Assembly (NCBI RefSeq): GCF_016901995.1
Contig: NZ_JACJLE010000008.1
Location: 1-64,000 of the forward strand
DNA length: 64,000 bases
Direction: 5' to 3'
Source of the DNA: Bacteroides caecigallinarum
GTDB taxonomy: Bacteria; Bacteroidota; Bacteroidia; Bacteroidales; Bacteroidaceae
Shown here piece by piece: positions 21,021 to 27,785 of the stretch. The number at the start of each line of letters is the position of its first letter. Position 1 is the stretch's first letter. The position numbers and the translations under genes were made by a program. The notes beneath the pieces are model-generated. The model had not been told where the DNA came from. It ran no database searches and saw nothing but the letters and a program-made list of their open reading frames with translations.

Positions 21021-22313
21021 ATGAATTATTATAAAAGAACAGCCGATGCCCTGCTGCAAGATTTACTGGATGCATTTGGGGCAGTATTGATAGAAGGTCC
21101 CAAATGGTGCGGTAAAACCACTACGGCATCTCAACTTGCCAATAGCATCTTGAGAATGCAAGACCCAAGTATGCGTGAGGAGTATTTAGCCACAGCTAAA
21201 ACTAAGCCGTCCATTCTGTTAAAAGGAGATACACCTCGTCTTATTGATGAGTGGCAAGATGCTCCAATGTTGTGGGATGCGGTACGAACAACTGTTGATG
21301 ACCGCCAAATTCCCGGACAATTTATACTCACTGGTTCCAATGCTGTTGACAAATCTCAAATACATCATTCCGGAGCTGGTCGTATTGCCCGGCTGCGTAT
21401 GTTGCCTATGAGCTTGTGGGAGTCGCAAGAATCTACGGGCGAAGTTTCATTGAAAGAACTTTTCAACAATCCTGATTATGATATTGACGGTAAAATGTCT
21501 AAGATGACAGTCGAAGACCTAATCTTTGCCGCATCCCGAGGTGGATGGCCGGCTTCTTTGTTGGCTCGTACTCCAAAAGCTCAATTACTTGTGGCAAAGA
21601 ACTATGTTCAAACCATTTGTTCTGACGACGTTTCCGGTATTGATGGAAAGAAAAGAGATGCCAAACTGACCAGCATGATACTTCGGGCTTATGCCAGGAA
21701 TGTTTCGACATTGGTCAAGAAAAAATCTCTTTTAGATGATGTAACCTCGTCTGGCGAAGTAAGTTGTCACGTAGATACATTTGATGATTATGTTTCGGCT
21801 TTAGAAAAACTATTTGTTATCCAGAACATAAGTGCATGGTGTCCTGCTATAAGAAGCAAGACCGCTATCAGAAGCAGTGTAAAACGATGCTTCTGTGACC
21901 CTTCTATACCGATTGCCCTTTTGGGACTATCTCCCGAATCATTAAGTATGCAGCTTAGGACGTTTGGATTTATCTTTGAGCAGATGTGTATTCGTGACCT
22001 AAAGGCGTACACCATTGATTTGAACAGTCATGTATCTTACTACCATGACCGATACGACTTGGAAGCGGACATAGTGCTGCATTTGGAAGATGGACGTTAT
22101 GCTCTCATTGAGTGCAAACTTGGTAGTAGCGAAATTGATGAAGGAGCTAAACACTTACTCGAACTCAAAAGGCTTATACAGGAGCACAACAAAACGGAGA
22201 AGCAGGTGCCTATTCGGGAGCCGGACTTGCTTATTGTGATGACGGGTGGAACAATGGCATACTCTCGTCCTGATGGAGTTAAAGTGATTCCTTTGGCATG
22301 TCTCAAAGATTAA
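21021..22313 (+). CDS. AAA-family ATPase with C-terminal DUF4143 domain
   Basis: Protein of 430 residues. The N-terminal ATPase (about 1-190) has Walker A GPKWCGKTTT (26-35), Walker B in RLIDEWQDAP and the sensor-like ILTGSN. The DUF4143 domain follows (about 190-430); near its end ADIVLHLEDGRYALIECKLG has the D...ExK spacing of a PD-(D/E)XK nuclease-like fold. The family is widespread and common in Bacteroidetes, but its function is unproven; roles in stress or defence have been suggested. It is followed 21 bases later by a frameshifted gene and preceded by the 23-base repeat array. Confidence 0.88.
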   Translation: MNYYKRTADALLQDLLDAFGAVLIEGPKWCGKTTTASQLANSILRMQDPSMREEYLATAKTKPSILLKGDTPRLIDEWQDAPMLWDAVRTTVDDRQIPGQFILTGSNAVDKSQIHHSGAGRIARLRMLPMSLWESQESTGEVSLKELFNNPDYDIDGKMSKMTVEDLIFAASRGGWPASLLARTPKAQLLVAKNYVQTICSDDVSGIDGKKRDAKLTSMILRAYARNVSTLVKKKSLLDDVTSSGEVSCHVDTFDDYVSALEKLFVIQNISAWCPAIRSKTAIRSSVKRCFCDPSIPIALLGLSPESLSMQLRTFGFIFEQMCIRDLKAYTIDLNSHVSYYHDRYDLEADIVLHLEDGRYALIECKLGSSEIDEGAKHLLELKRLIQEHNKTEKQVPIREPDLLIVMTGGTMAYSRPDGVKVIPLACLKD

Positions 22314-22334
22314 CCATTTAGCAAAACTGTTTAT

Positions 22335-23641
22335 ATGGATGATGATATGAAGGAACTTCACCATGATAACTATCCCAGTCAATCGGAAATGCAGGAATGG
22401 CTTGAAGCGAATCGAGAAATCTATACAGACTTTAAGAGTAAGATTCAATCAATCTTAAAGAACCTGTTGTGCGATAACTACAGTAAACAGATAGATGATG
22501 AGACAAACAAGTTACAAAGCATAATCCTGGAGATAATGACCACAGAAGAAGGGGTTACTACCGATGAGTTGATTGACAAATTCTCCAATGCCATAAAAGA
22601 TGGGAATGTGTCTGCCTGCTGCTTGTATTGCTATTTGGAATTGGACAATGGGTTTAAGGAAATAGAATATGCCATGAGCAAATTTGTGAGCAATCAGAGG
22701 ATGCAAAATACATTAAAGAAGGCATTCATGCCTATTGGGAGGATAAGAAACGTGAAACTCAAGAAGCAGTTAACAAGGATTTGAATTCGCTCAGCCTGCG
22801 TCGCTGGCACTATGAACACCCCGGAGACTATCAAGAATTTACAAATCTTTTTGCCAAAGCATACGAAGGTGATATGACTTTCATTCTTAAAGGCATGTCT
22901 TACTTGGTAGAAATGCTGTCTCTCAATGGGATTAAGGGCATTACAGAATTACTTGAAAGCCTTTGTCCTGGGACTGAAAGCTACAATAAAGCTCAATTTG
23001 GAAGCAATTACCAGCAAGTCCATGAGAAACTGACAGCCTTGTTTGCTTCTACATTTAATCAAGAGGTTACGAAACAAAAACTCCTGCATAACAATCCTTT
23101 CATGTGTAGTACGTTCTACTGGATGATATTTGACGATGGTTTTGTGAAGATGGGAGATTTACTCTCCAAAACAATGATGGGAGAAAACTCGTCTGTCTGG
23201 CAGAAAGGTTTTGGTGGGCAATTTATACGCTCTTTAATGCTTACCAGTTTTGACAAAGCGGCTTATACCAAAGGGGCATGGAAAGCTATGGGTAAAAATG
23301 GTGGGGCAAAAGAGGTAGTCAGTTCCACCTTGCAGGAGTCTAAAGGTCGCCGTGGACGCAAGCAAGTCTGTGTCCTGCTTGAAGAAATGCTTATACAACC
23401 TTATGCGGAACTTCTTACCAATGGGATAGAGACAATACTCACCGAATGGATGGAAACGAATGCTACAGACTCCGTTCTTGCCTATATTTTTGCTGCGTTG
23501 ACTAATGGCGGCTTGCTTAATGATTCTTACAATTACCGAACTTTTCATACTGCCATTTTGGAGAGGTTCCCAGCCCTTGGATTCAAATCTGGTTTTGATT
23601 GGGCAGAAGCTCTTTATAGTGCCAATCAAAGAAAAATCTAA
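22335..23641 (+). pseudogene. Unidentified island gene split by a one-base frameshift
   Basis: Two overlapping frames form one former protein of about 435 residues. Frame 1 (22335-22784) reads well up to FVSNQRMQNT, then turns to basic nonsense. The other frame (to 23641) is protein-like from 22712 (IKEGIHAYWEDKKRETQEA, then NKDLNSLSLRRWHYEHPG). Only two bases separate the two good frames at 22710-22711, so one base was lost there. The downstream part alone would need a TTG start at 22781. The protein looks helical, with no transmembrane segment or catalytic motif I recognise; a family of Bacteroides mobile-element proteins (DUF6043-like) is a tentative guess. It is probably co-transcribed with the ATPase gene. 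Confidence 0.7.
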
Positions 23642-23839
23642 AATCCCTTGAATACGAAAACCTTTCCACCCATCATCACGTTGAGTGACATTGGCCGGAA
23701 CATCGCCGGTAATGCATACCAAGGATTTTTCTTCATCTGTTTTCCCGATGAAACAGTATTCCGCATTTAAGTTTACAAGCGAATAATCCGCTACTTTGCA
23801 CACTGAAAAATCGTGATTAATCTTTTTTATTTCCATCAT
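23621..23839 (-). pseudogene. Truncated ACT-domain protein gene
   Basis: The first 73 codons read as an ACT-domain protein of the short Bacteroidetes type (KINHDFSVCKVADYSLVN, EEKSLVCITGDVPANV, GWKGFRIQGILDFSLIG). The usual second half is missing. Beyond about 23621 the frame simply runs through the 3' end of the plus-strand gene as an artefact. The two genes overlap tail to tail, which marks a recombination junction. ACT domains bind amino acids; this fragment is unlikely to fold fully. Confidence 0.7.
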
Positions 23840-23927
23840 GTTGTCCTCTACAAATTTATAAATACGTAGGTTGCTTCTCTTTCAAGGTTTTGCATCCATT
23901 CCTTCCAGCTGGAATAAAAGATAAACG

Positions 23928-24491
23928 TCACTTTATTTGTGCCCTAATCCTGCTCAGACTTGCCTGCGTGATGCCTAAATAGGTGGCGATACTTCCCAAC
24001 GGCAACCGCTGTAACAAATCAGGCTCTTTCTCCAACAACTCGTGATACCGTTCCGAGGCGACGGCTGACAACATGGAAATCAGCCGTTCCTCGGCAGCAA
24101 GCAGTTCCATTTCCGCATAACGCCGTCCCCAATTGGCTATGTGCAAATCCTTCAAGAATAACTCTTTCAGTTTTTTCCTTTCCAATACATATAAGACAGA
24201 ATTTTCCATCAGCTCCATTGTTTCATACCCCGGTTCGTCATTCACATATCCTTTCATGGAAACAATAGTCGCCCCTTCCTTGCCGACCCAAAAGGTAATT
24301 TCTTTCCCCTCTACCGAAGTATAGGCGCGGACAATGCCTTTCTTGATGAAAAAGATGTCTTTTTCTATCTTGCCATATTCCAACACTTGGAATCCTTTTG
24401 GGTATGAGACTTCCGTCAGGCATTGCCGCAACTTGTCCAAAGACGCATCCGGCATGGCATATCTCTGGTTGATGATTTCCTTTATATCCAT
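23928..24491 (-). CDS. Crp/Fnr family transcriptional regulator
   Basis: Protein of 187 residues. A cyclic-nucleotide-binding-like beta roll (about 10-120, YPKGFQVLEYGKIEKDIFFI, FWVGKEGATIVSMKG) is joined by a long helix to a short C-terminal helix-turn-helix (about 160-187, LGSIATYLGITQASLSRIRA). This layout matches the Crp-like regulators often found beside small transporters in Bacteroidetes; they do not necessarily bind cAMP. It is divergent from the SMR and MFS genes, with 157 bases between, so it probably controls them and itself. Confidence 0.87.
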   Translation of the reverse strand: MDIKEIINQRYAMPDASLDKLRQCLTEVSYPKGFQVLEYGKIEKDIFFIKKGIVRAYTSVEGKEITFWVGKEGATIVSMKGYVNDEPGYETMELMENSVLYVLERKKLKELFLKDLHIANWGRRYAEMELLAAEERLISMLSAVASERYHELLEKEPDLLQRLPLGSIATYLGITQASLSRIRAQIK

Positions 24492-24510
24492 AAGTCATTT
24501 TGTTGTGGTA

Positions 24511-24518
24511 CAAAATTA
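24511..24518 (-). promoter_or_regulatory. Probable -7 element of the Crp-type regulator gene
   Basis: CAAAATTA reads TAATTTTG on the minus strand, a TAnnTTTG match 20 bases before the start codon; no -33 box is clear. Confidence 0.45.
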
Positions 24519-24561
24519 TAAAATAGCGCACAGAAACAGCTGCTAACGGCTGTTTTTTTGT

Positions 24562-24601
24562 CAAATGCAAAATCCGTTTTTACCAAATGTAAAAAACGGT
24601 T
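24562..24601. promoter_or_regulatory. Candidate operator between the Crp-type regulator and SMR genes
   Basis: CAAATGCAAAATCCGTT (24562-24578) and CAAATGTAAAAAACGGTT (24584-24601) are direct repeats 22 bases apart. CCGTTTTTAC and GTAAAAAACGG within them are also inverted. The position upstream of the SMR -7 box suits a regulator-binding site. Confidence 0.45.
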
Positions 24602-24615
24602 AGAAATTACTTGCT

Positions 24616-24623
24616 TACTTTTG
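24616..24623 (+). promoter_or_regulatory. -7 element of the SMR-MFS operon
   Basis: TACTTTTG matches TAnnTTTG, 25 bases before the SMR start codon. The -33 region overlaps the direct-repeat operator. Confidence 0.55.
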
Positions 24624-24648
24624 CACCCGAATTTAATAAATCATAGGT

Positions 24649-24975
24649 ATGAATTGGATAATTTTATTTTTGGCAGGATTGTTTGAGGTAAGCCTTACAT
24701 TCTGCTTGGGAAAAACGAGAGAGGCATCAGGTATTGGTTTTTATCTGTGGGGAAGCGGTTTCTTGGCTTCCACGGTATTGAGTATGGCATTACTTGCCAA
24801 AGCGGTTCAGACTTTGCCTTTGGGCACAGCATACGCCATTTGGACGGGTATCGGAGCGGTCGGCACGGTCTTGATTGGGATATTCGTTTTCAAAGAGCCG
24901 GCCACTCCCATACGTCTTTTCTTCCTGTTCACGCTCATTGCCTCCTTGATTGGATTGAAAGTTGTGTCATACTGA
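24649..24975 (+). CDS. Small multidrug resistance (SMR) family efflux protein
   Basis: Protein of 108 residues with four transmembrane helices, the standard SMR size. The essential membrane glutamate is E13 in AGLFEVSLTF, and the second half has the WTGIGAVGTVLIG signature of EmrE/SugE-like proteins. Such proteins exchange protons for cationic drugs or guanidinium compounds as dimers in the inner membrane. The MFS gene starts 12 bases later behind an AAAGGAGG ribosome site that overlaps the SMR stop region, so the two are one operon. The base composition here is visibly more GC-rich than the flanking core genes. Confidence 0.92.
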   Translation: MNWIILFLAGLFEVSLTFCLGKTREASGIGFYLWGSGFLASTVLSMALLAKAVQTLPLGTAYAIWTGIGAVGTVLIGIFVFKEPATPIRLFFLFTLIASLIGLKVVSY

Positions 24976-24987
24976 AAGGAGGAATAA

Positions 24988-26172
24988 ATGATGAAATATG
25001 AATTGAGAGAAAACCACGGCATTCCGGCACCTCTGCTGGCTCTGATGGCAGTCGCTACCGGGCTTTCCGTTGCCAACTGCTACTACAACCAGCCTTTGTT
25101 GGGCAGCATGGCAAAGGATTTTGGGGTAAGCGACTTTTCTGCCAGCATGGTTGCGACATTGACCCAGATAGGTTATGTAGTCGGACTTGTGTTTGTCATT
25201 CCGCTTGGCGATTTGGTTTCACGAAAGCAGCTGATATTGACCAATTATATCATTTCATCGTGCGCATTGCTTGCCATAGCACTTGCCCCTAACATCTATT
25301 GGGTGTGGGGCGCATCCTTGCTTGCCGGAGCATCTTCGGTTATGCCGCAGTTCTTCATCCCGTTGGTGTCTTTCCATTCAGCACCAGCACACAAGGTACG
25401 CAACGTGGGGATTATACAGTCCTGTCTGCTCATAGGCATTCTTGGCTCACGGGTGTTAAGTGGTTTCCTGGCTGATATGTGGGGATGGCGTTCCGTCTAT
25501 TTTGTGGCTTGCTTTTTCATGTTCGGATGCTTCCTGATGATTCACAAGATGTTGCCCGCGTTGCCTGTTCGTTCACGTGAAAATTATGCGGGTCTGATGA
25601 AATCCCTGTTGCACCTGTTATCCCAATATCCGTACTTGCGTATCGCTTCTTTGAGGGCGGCGTTGGCTTATGGCTCGTTCTTCGCTTTATGGAGTTGTCT
25701 TGCTTTCCGAATGAAGCAAGAGCCTTTCTTCGCGAGTGACGATATTATCGGCGCACTCGGTTTGTGCGGACTGGCAGGTGCATCCACGGTGGTTTTCATC
25801 AGCGGCTATATCCAAAAGTATGGCGCAAGGTTTTTCTCTATTGTCGGAGGATGTGTGGTATTGGCTGCATGGTTCTTGGCATTTTGGGGGAATTCCAGCT
25901 ATGTGTGGATGATAGTCGCTATCCTGTTGATTGATGCAGGAATGCAATGCATCCATCTGTCCAATCAGACCAGCGTGGTCGCCCTCGATGCATCCGCCAT
26001 CAACCGGGTCAATACCGTTTATATGACCATTTACTTCTTGGGCGGTTCTGCCGGAACATTCGTTTCAGGTCTGTTTTGGCAACATTGTGGATGGACGGGT
26101 GTGGTAGGAGTAGGAATCGCTTTTACCGTAGCCTCCTTGCTTGTTAATTGCTTCAACTCTAAAACAGCATAA
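24988..26172 (+). CDS. Major facilitator superfamily exporter
   Basis: Protein of 394 residues with about 12 predicted transmembrane segments. The N-terminal half has MAVATGLSVANCYYNQPLLG and the MFS motif A region GDLVSRKQLIL, typical of YnfM/AraJ-like drug or sugar efflux carriers. The start follows a strong ribosome site (AAAGGAGG at 24975-24982). It lies in an operon with the SMR gene under a divergent Crp-type regulator. A diverged, internally deleted copy of its 3' end lies at 26830-26922, so this unit was once duplicated. Confidence 0.88.
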   Translation: MMKYELRENHGIPAPLLALMAVATGLSVANCYYNQPLLGSMAKDFGVSDFSASMVATLTQIGYVVGLVFVIPLGDLVSRKQLILTNYIISSCALLAIALAPNIYWVWGASLLAGASSVMPQFFIPLVSFHSAPAHKVRNVGIIQSCLLIGILGSRVLSGFLADMWGWRSVYFVACFFMFGCFLMIHKMLPALPVRSRENYAGLMKSLLHLLSQYPYLRIASLRAALAYGSFFALWSCLAFRMKQEPFFASDDIIGALGLCGLAGASTVVFISGYIQKYGARFFSIVGGCVVLAAWFLAFWGNSSYVWMIVAILLIDAGMQCIHLSNQTSVVALDASAINRVNTVYMTIYFLGGSAGTFVSGLFWQHCGWTGVVGVGIAFTVASLLVNCFNSKTA

Positions 26173-26178
26173 GTGTGG

Positions 26179-26271
26179 ATGTCAAATATTCAGCCTGAAT
26201 ATAGTAATGCAGACCACGGTAAATGGAATGGCTACAGATTCATTGCCCGAAAACAAAGAGAATCTTTGTAG
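26179..26271 (+). pseudogene. Short N-terminal fragment of an unidentified protein
   Basis: Thirty codons after the MFS gene (MSNIQPEYSNADHGKWNGYR... to a stop at 26269). The segment resembles 27016-27060 (SDADYGNWNGYQL), and the differences fall mainly at third codon positions. That suggests both descend from a real coding sequence in this frame. I do not recognise the family. Confidence 0.35.
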
Positions 26272-26296
26272 GAATAGGAAATAAACTGATAACAAT

Positions 26297-26796
26297 ATGG
26301 AGACAAAAGATGGTTTTATCATCCGTCCAATCAAGGAAACGGATAATGCTCAAATGGCTCGTCTGATACGATGTGTTATTGATGAATTTGGTGTGTCGCG
26401 TACAGGCATGGTGTATGATGACCCTGTCACGGACTGCATCAGTCAGTCGGTTGAAAATGTAAATACAGAATATTGGGTGATTGATTACGGCGGAGAGATT
26501 CAAGGAGGCTGTGGCTTCTATCCCACCAAAGGCTTGCCCGGCAAGTGTGCTGAAATAGTCAAGTATTATTTATCGCCTGCTGTCCGAGAAAAAGGATTGG
26601 GAGGCATGATTCTTGATTTGATTGTCCGCCGTGCAAAGGAAGCGGGCTATACCAGCCTGTATATAAAACATTCCCTTCGTTTGGTAAAGCCATTGATATG
26701 TATAAGGAACGGGGATTTCAGCTGTTGGATGGTCAACTCGGAGATTCCGGGCATACGGCAACCAGTATATTCATGTTGAAGGTTTTAACCGACTGA
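26297..26796 (+). pseudogene. GNAT acetyltransferase gene with a one-base frameshift
   Basis: The first 123 codons read as a GNAT N-acetyltransferase (FIIRPIKETDNAQMARLIR, VREKGLGGMILDLIVRRA with the acetyl-CoA loop). After 26665 the frame shifts: the following bases in the +1 frame restore FGKAIDMYKERGF and DSGHTATSIFMLKVL and end at 26796. Loss of a single base (probably G) at about 26665/26666 explains it. The unshifted frame ends at 26779 with an unrelated tail that lacks the last strands, so activity is doubtful. It may be the third gene of the SMR-MFS set. Confidence 0.75.
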
Positions 26797-26829
26797 CACA
26801 TAGCTTCCCGCATGACAACCTAAACCTCT

Positions 26830-26922
26830 GAGGAAATGCAATGCATTCATTTGTTATGGATAAGAGTTGCTTTTACCGTGGCTTCCTTGTTTGCAATTTG
26901 CCTTAAACCTCAAACGGCATAA
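26830..26922 (+). pseudogene. Remnant of a second MFS gene copy
   Basis: In frame, EMQCIHL is followed directly by RVAFTVASLFAICLKPQTA and a stop. The intact MFS gene has GMQCIHL and, after a further stretch, GIAFTVASLLVNCFNSKTA. The middle is deleted, and the differences are largely synonymous. It is followed by GTGGATG, as after the intact gene. Confidence 0.6.
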
Positions 26923-27272
26923 GAGTGGATGCCAATCAGCTGAAAGAATATTGGGAATGATTATTCCAGTCGGAATATTTTTCGTACTTTTGCATCCGTA
27001 AGAGTTACCCGAACAAGCAAAGCGATGCAGACTACGGCAATTGGAACGGTTACCAACTCATTACCCCAAAACGAGGTAATTCTTCTAACTCTTTTGATTT
27101 CAGGTAGGTATATTTCTTATACAGATTTACGAAATAATTCCTCGACAAGTTATTGCGGTCTTATCTTATCCCTTACACGAATAATCGCAGCGATTTATTA
27201 AAAAGCCAGATTTAGCCACTCTCTCTATTTAAAAATCTATAAAAACTCTCTGTAATTTCATGGAATTACAGA

Positions 27273-27321
27273 AGGTCACTATTACAGAGTTTCGCTTCAA
27301 AAAGGTCACCTGAAGGTCACT
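27273..27321. promoter_or_regulatory. AGGTCAC direct repeats, candidate integrase arm sites (right)
   Basis: AGGTCACT at 27273-27280, AGGTCACC at 27303-27310 and AGGTCACT at 27314-27321. The last two are 11 bases apart, the same spacing as the pair at 19291 and 19302 at the other end of the island. Confidence 0.55.
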
Positions 27322-27333
27322 GTATAAAAGAAA

Positions 27334-27361
27334 AAGCACTTGCGATTTCTCGTAAGTGCTT
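27334..27361 (-). terminator. Intrinsic terminator of the tRNA-Met gene
   Basis: AAGCACTT (27334-27341) pairs with AAGTGCTT (27354-27361), and three more pairs extend the stem. On the minus strand it is followed by TTTTC, just past the tRNA 3' end. Confidence 0.8.
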
Positions 27362-27371
27362 GATTCTTAAC

Positions 27372-27417
27372 GTGGACCAGCCAGGGCTTGAACCTGGGAC
27401 CTCCAGATTATGAGTCT
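27372..27417. repeat. Right attachment repeat (attR) within tRNA-Met
   Basis: Matches 19130-19175 at 45 of 46 positions. Because this copy completes an intact tRNA, the element restored the gene on insertion. Confidence 0.88.
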
Positions 27418-27446
27418 GTTGCTCTAACCAACTGAGCTACAAGTCC
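27373..27446 (-). tRNA. tRNA-Met (anticodon CAT)
   Basis: 74 bases read on the minus strand: acceptor 5' strand GGACTTG, D stem GCTC/GAGC, anticodon loop CTCATAA with CAT, T arm CAGG-TTCAAGC-CCTG and acceptor end CTGGTCC-A; CCA is not encoded. The anticodon stem lacks the GGG/CCC run of initiator tRNA, so it is elongator tRNA-Met or possibly tRNA-Ile2 with a modified CAT. One T-T mismatch lies in the acceptor stem. It is the integration target of the island. Confidence 0.93.
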
Positions 27447-27748
27447 GATAATCGTTTTATTTTCGATTGTGATGCAAAGGTAGTGTTTATTTTTTATTCT
27501 GCAAACATTTGAAGAAAAAAAATGGAACTTTTTATTTTAGACAGTCATTTTATAATCTTAAAACAGCGTAATATGGCACAAGGATATGAATATTTTTAAA
27601 CGTGTGCATGTTTTTTAAAAGGCATAAAAAAGCGAAAAGCAATAATTTCCATCTAAGCATACGTAATTTATATAAATGAAAATAGTTCATATATACTCTA
27701 TTAAGAAGTTTTACATCCCATGACACCGTAACTTCGGAGATATTATTG
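27447..27748. other. Intergenic region between tRNA-Met and the P-type ATPase gene
   Basis: It holds the tRNA promoter at its left end and the ATPase promoter at its right end. Between them the sequence is AT-rich, and I see no gene or repeat. Confidence 0.5.
27475..27505 (-). promoter_or_regulatory. Promoter of tRNA-Met
   Basis: CAAAGGTA (27475-27482; TACCTTTG on the minus strand), a 19-base spacer and CAAA (27502-27505; TTTG) form a complete Bacteroidetes promoter about 30 bases upstream of the tRNA. Confidence 0.75.
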
Positions 27749-27756
27749 TATTTTTG
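27749..27756 (+). promoter_or_regulatory. -7 element of the P-type ATPase gene
   Basis: TATTTTTG matches TAnnTTTG, 29 bases before the ATG; no clear -33 box. Confidence 0.5.
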
Positions 27757-27785
27757 CACCGATTAATCGATTAAAAATTAAAGAC

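Larger units (their letters stand above)
26923..27372. other. Island right-end region with duplicated debris and possible small frame
   Basis: No firm gene. A -7-like TACTTTTG (26985-26992) precedes a 58-codon frame at 27025-27201 (MQTTAIGTVTNSLPQNEV...). The same bases in another frame read SDADYGNWNGYQL, related to 26179-26271, so the small frame is doubtful. TCTGTAATT and AATTACAGA (27249-27257, 27264-27272) form an inverted repeat. The arm-type AGGTCAC sites follow. Confidence 0.4.

Noticed and set aside
20856-21059. Minus-strand 67-codon frame over the repeat array
   Set aside because: It is made of the complement of the CAAAAA repeats, giving Phe/Val-rich nonsense, and overlaps the ATPase start.
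23234-23620. Continuation of the minus-strand ACT frame as a 201-codon protein
   Set aside because: Beyond codon 73 it is the reverse of the plus-strand gene, and the sequence has no ACT-like features.
22781-23641. Independent gene with a TTG start
   Set aside because: The protein-like reading continues upstream to 22712 in the same frame, so the segment is the rest of a frameshifted gene.
27025-27201. Small 58-codon gene
   Set aside because: The better-supported reading of its first part is in another frame (SDADYGNWNGYQL), shared with the copy at 26179; kept only as a doubtful note.
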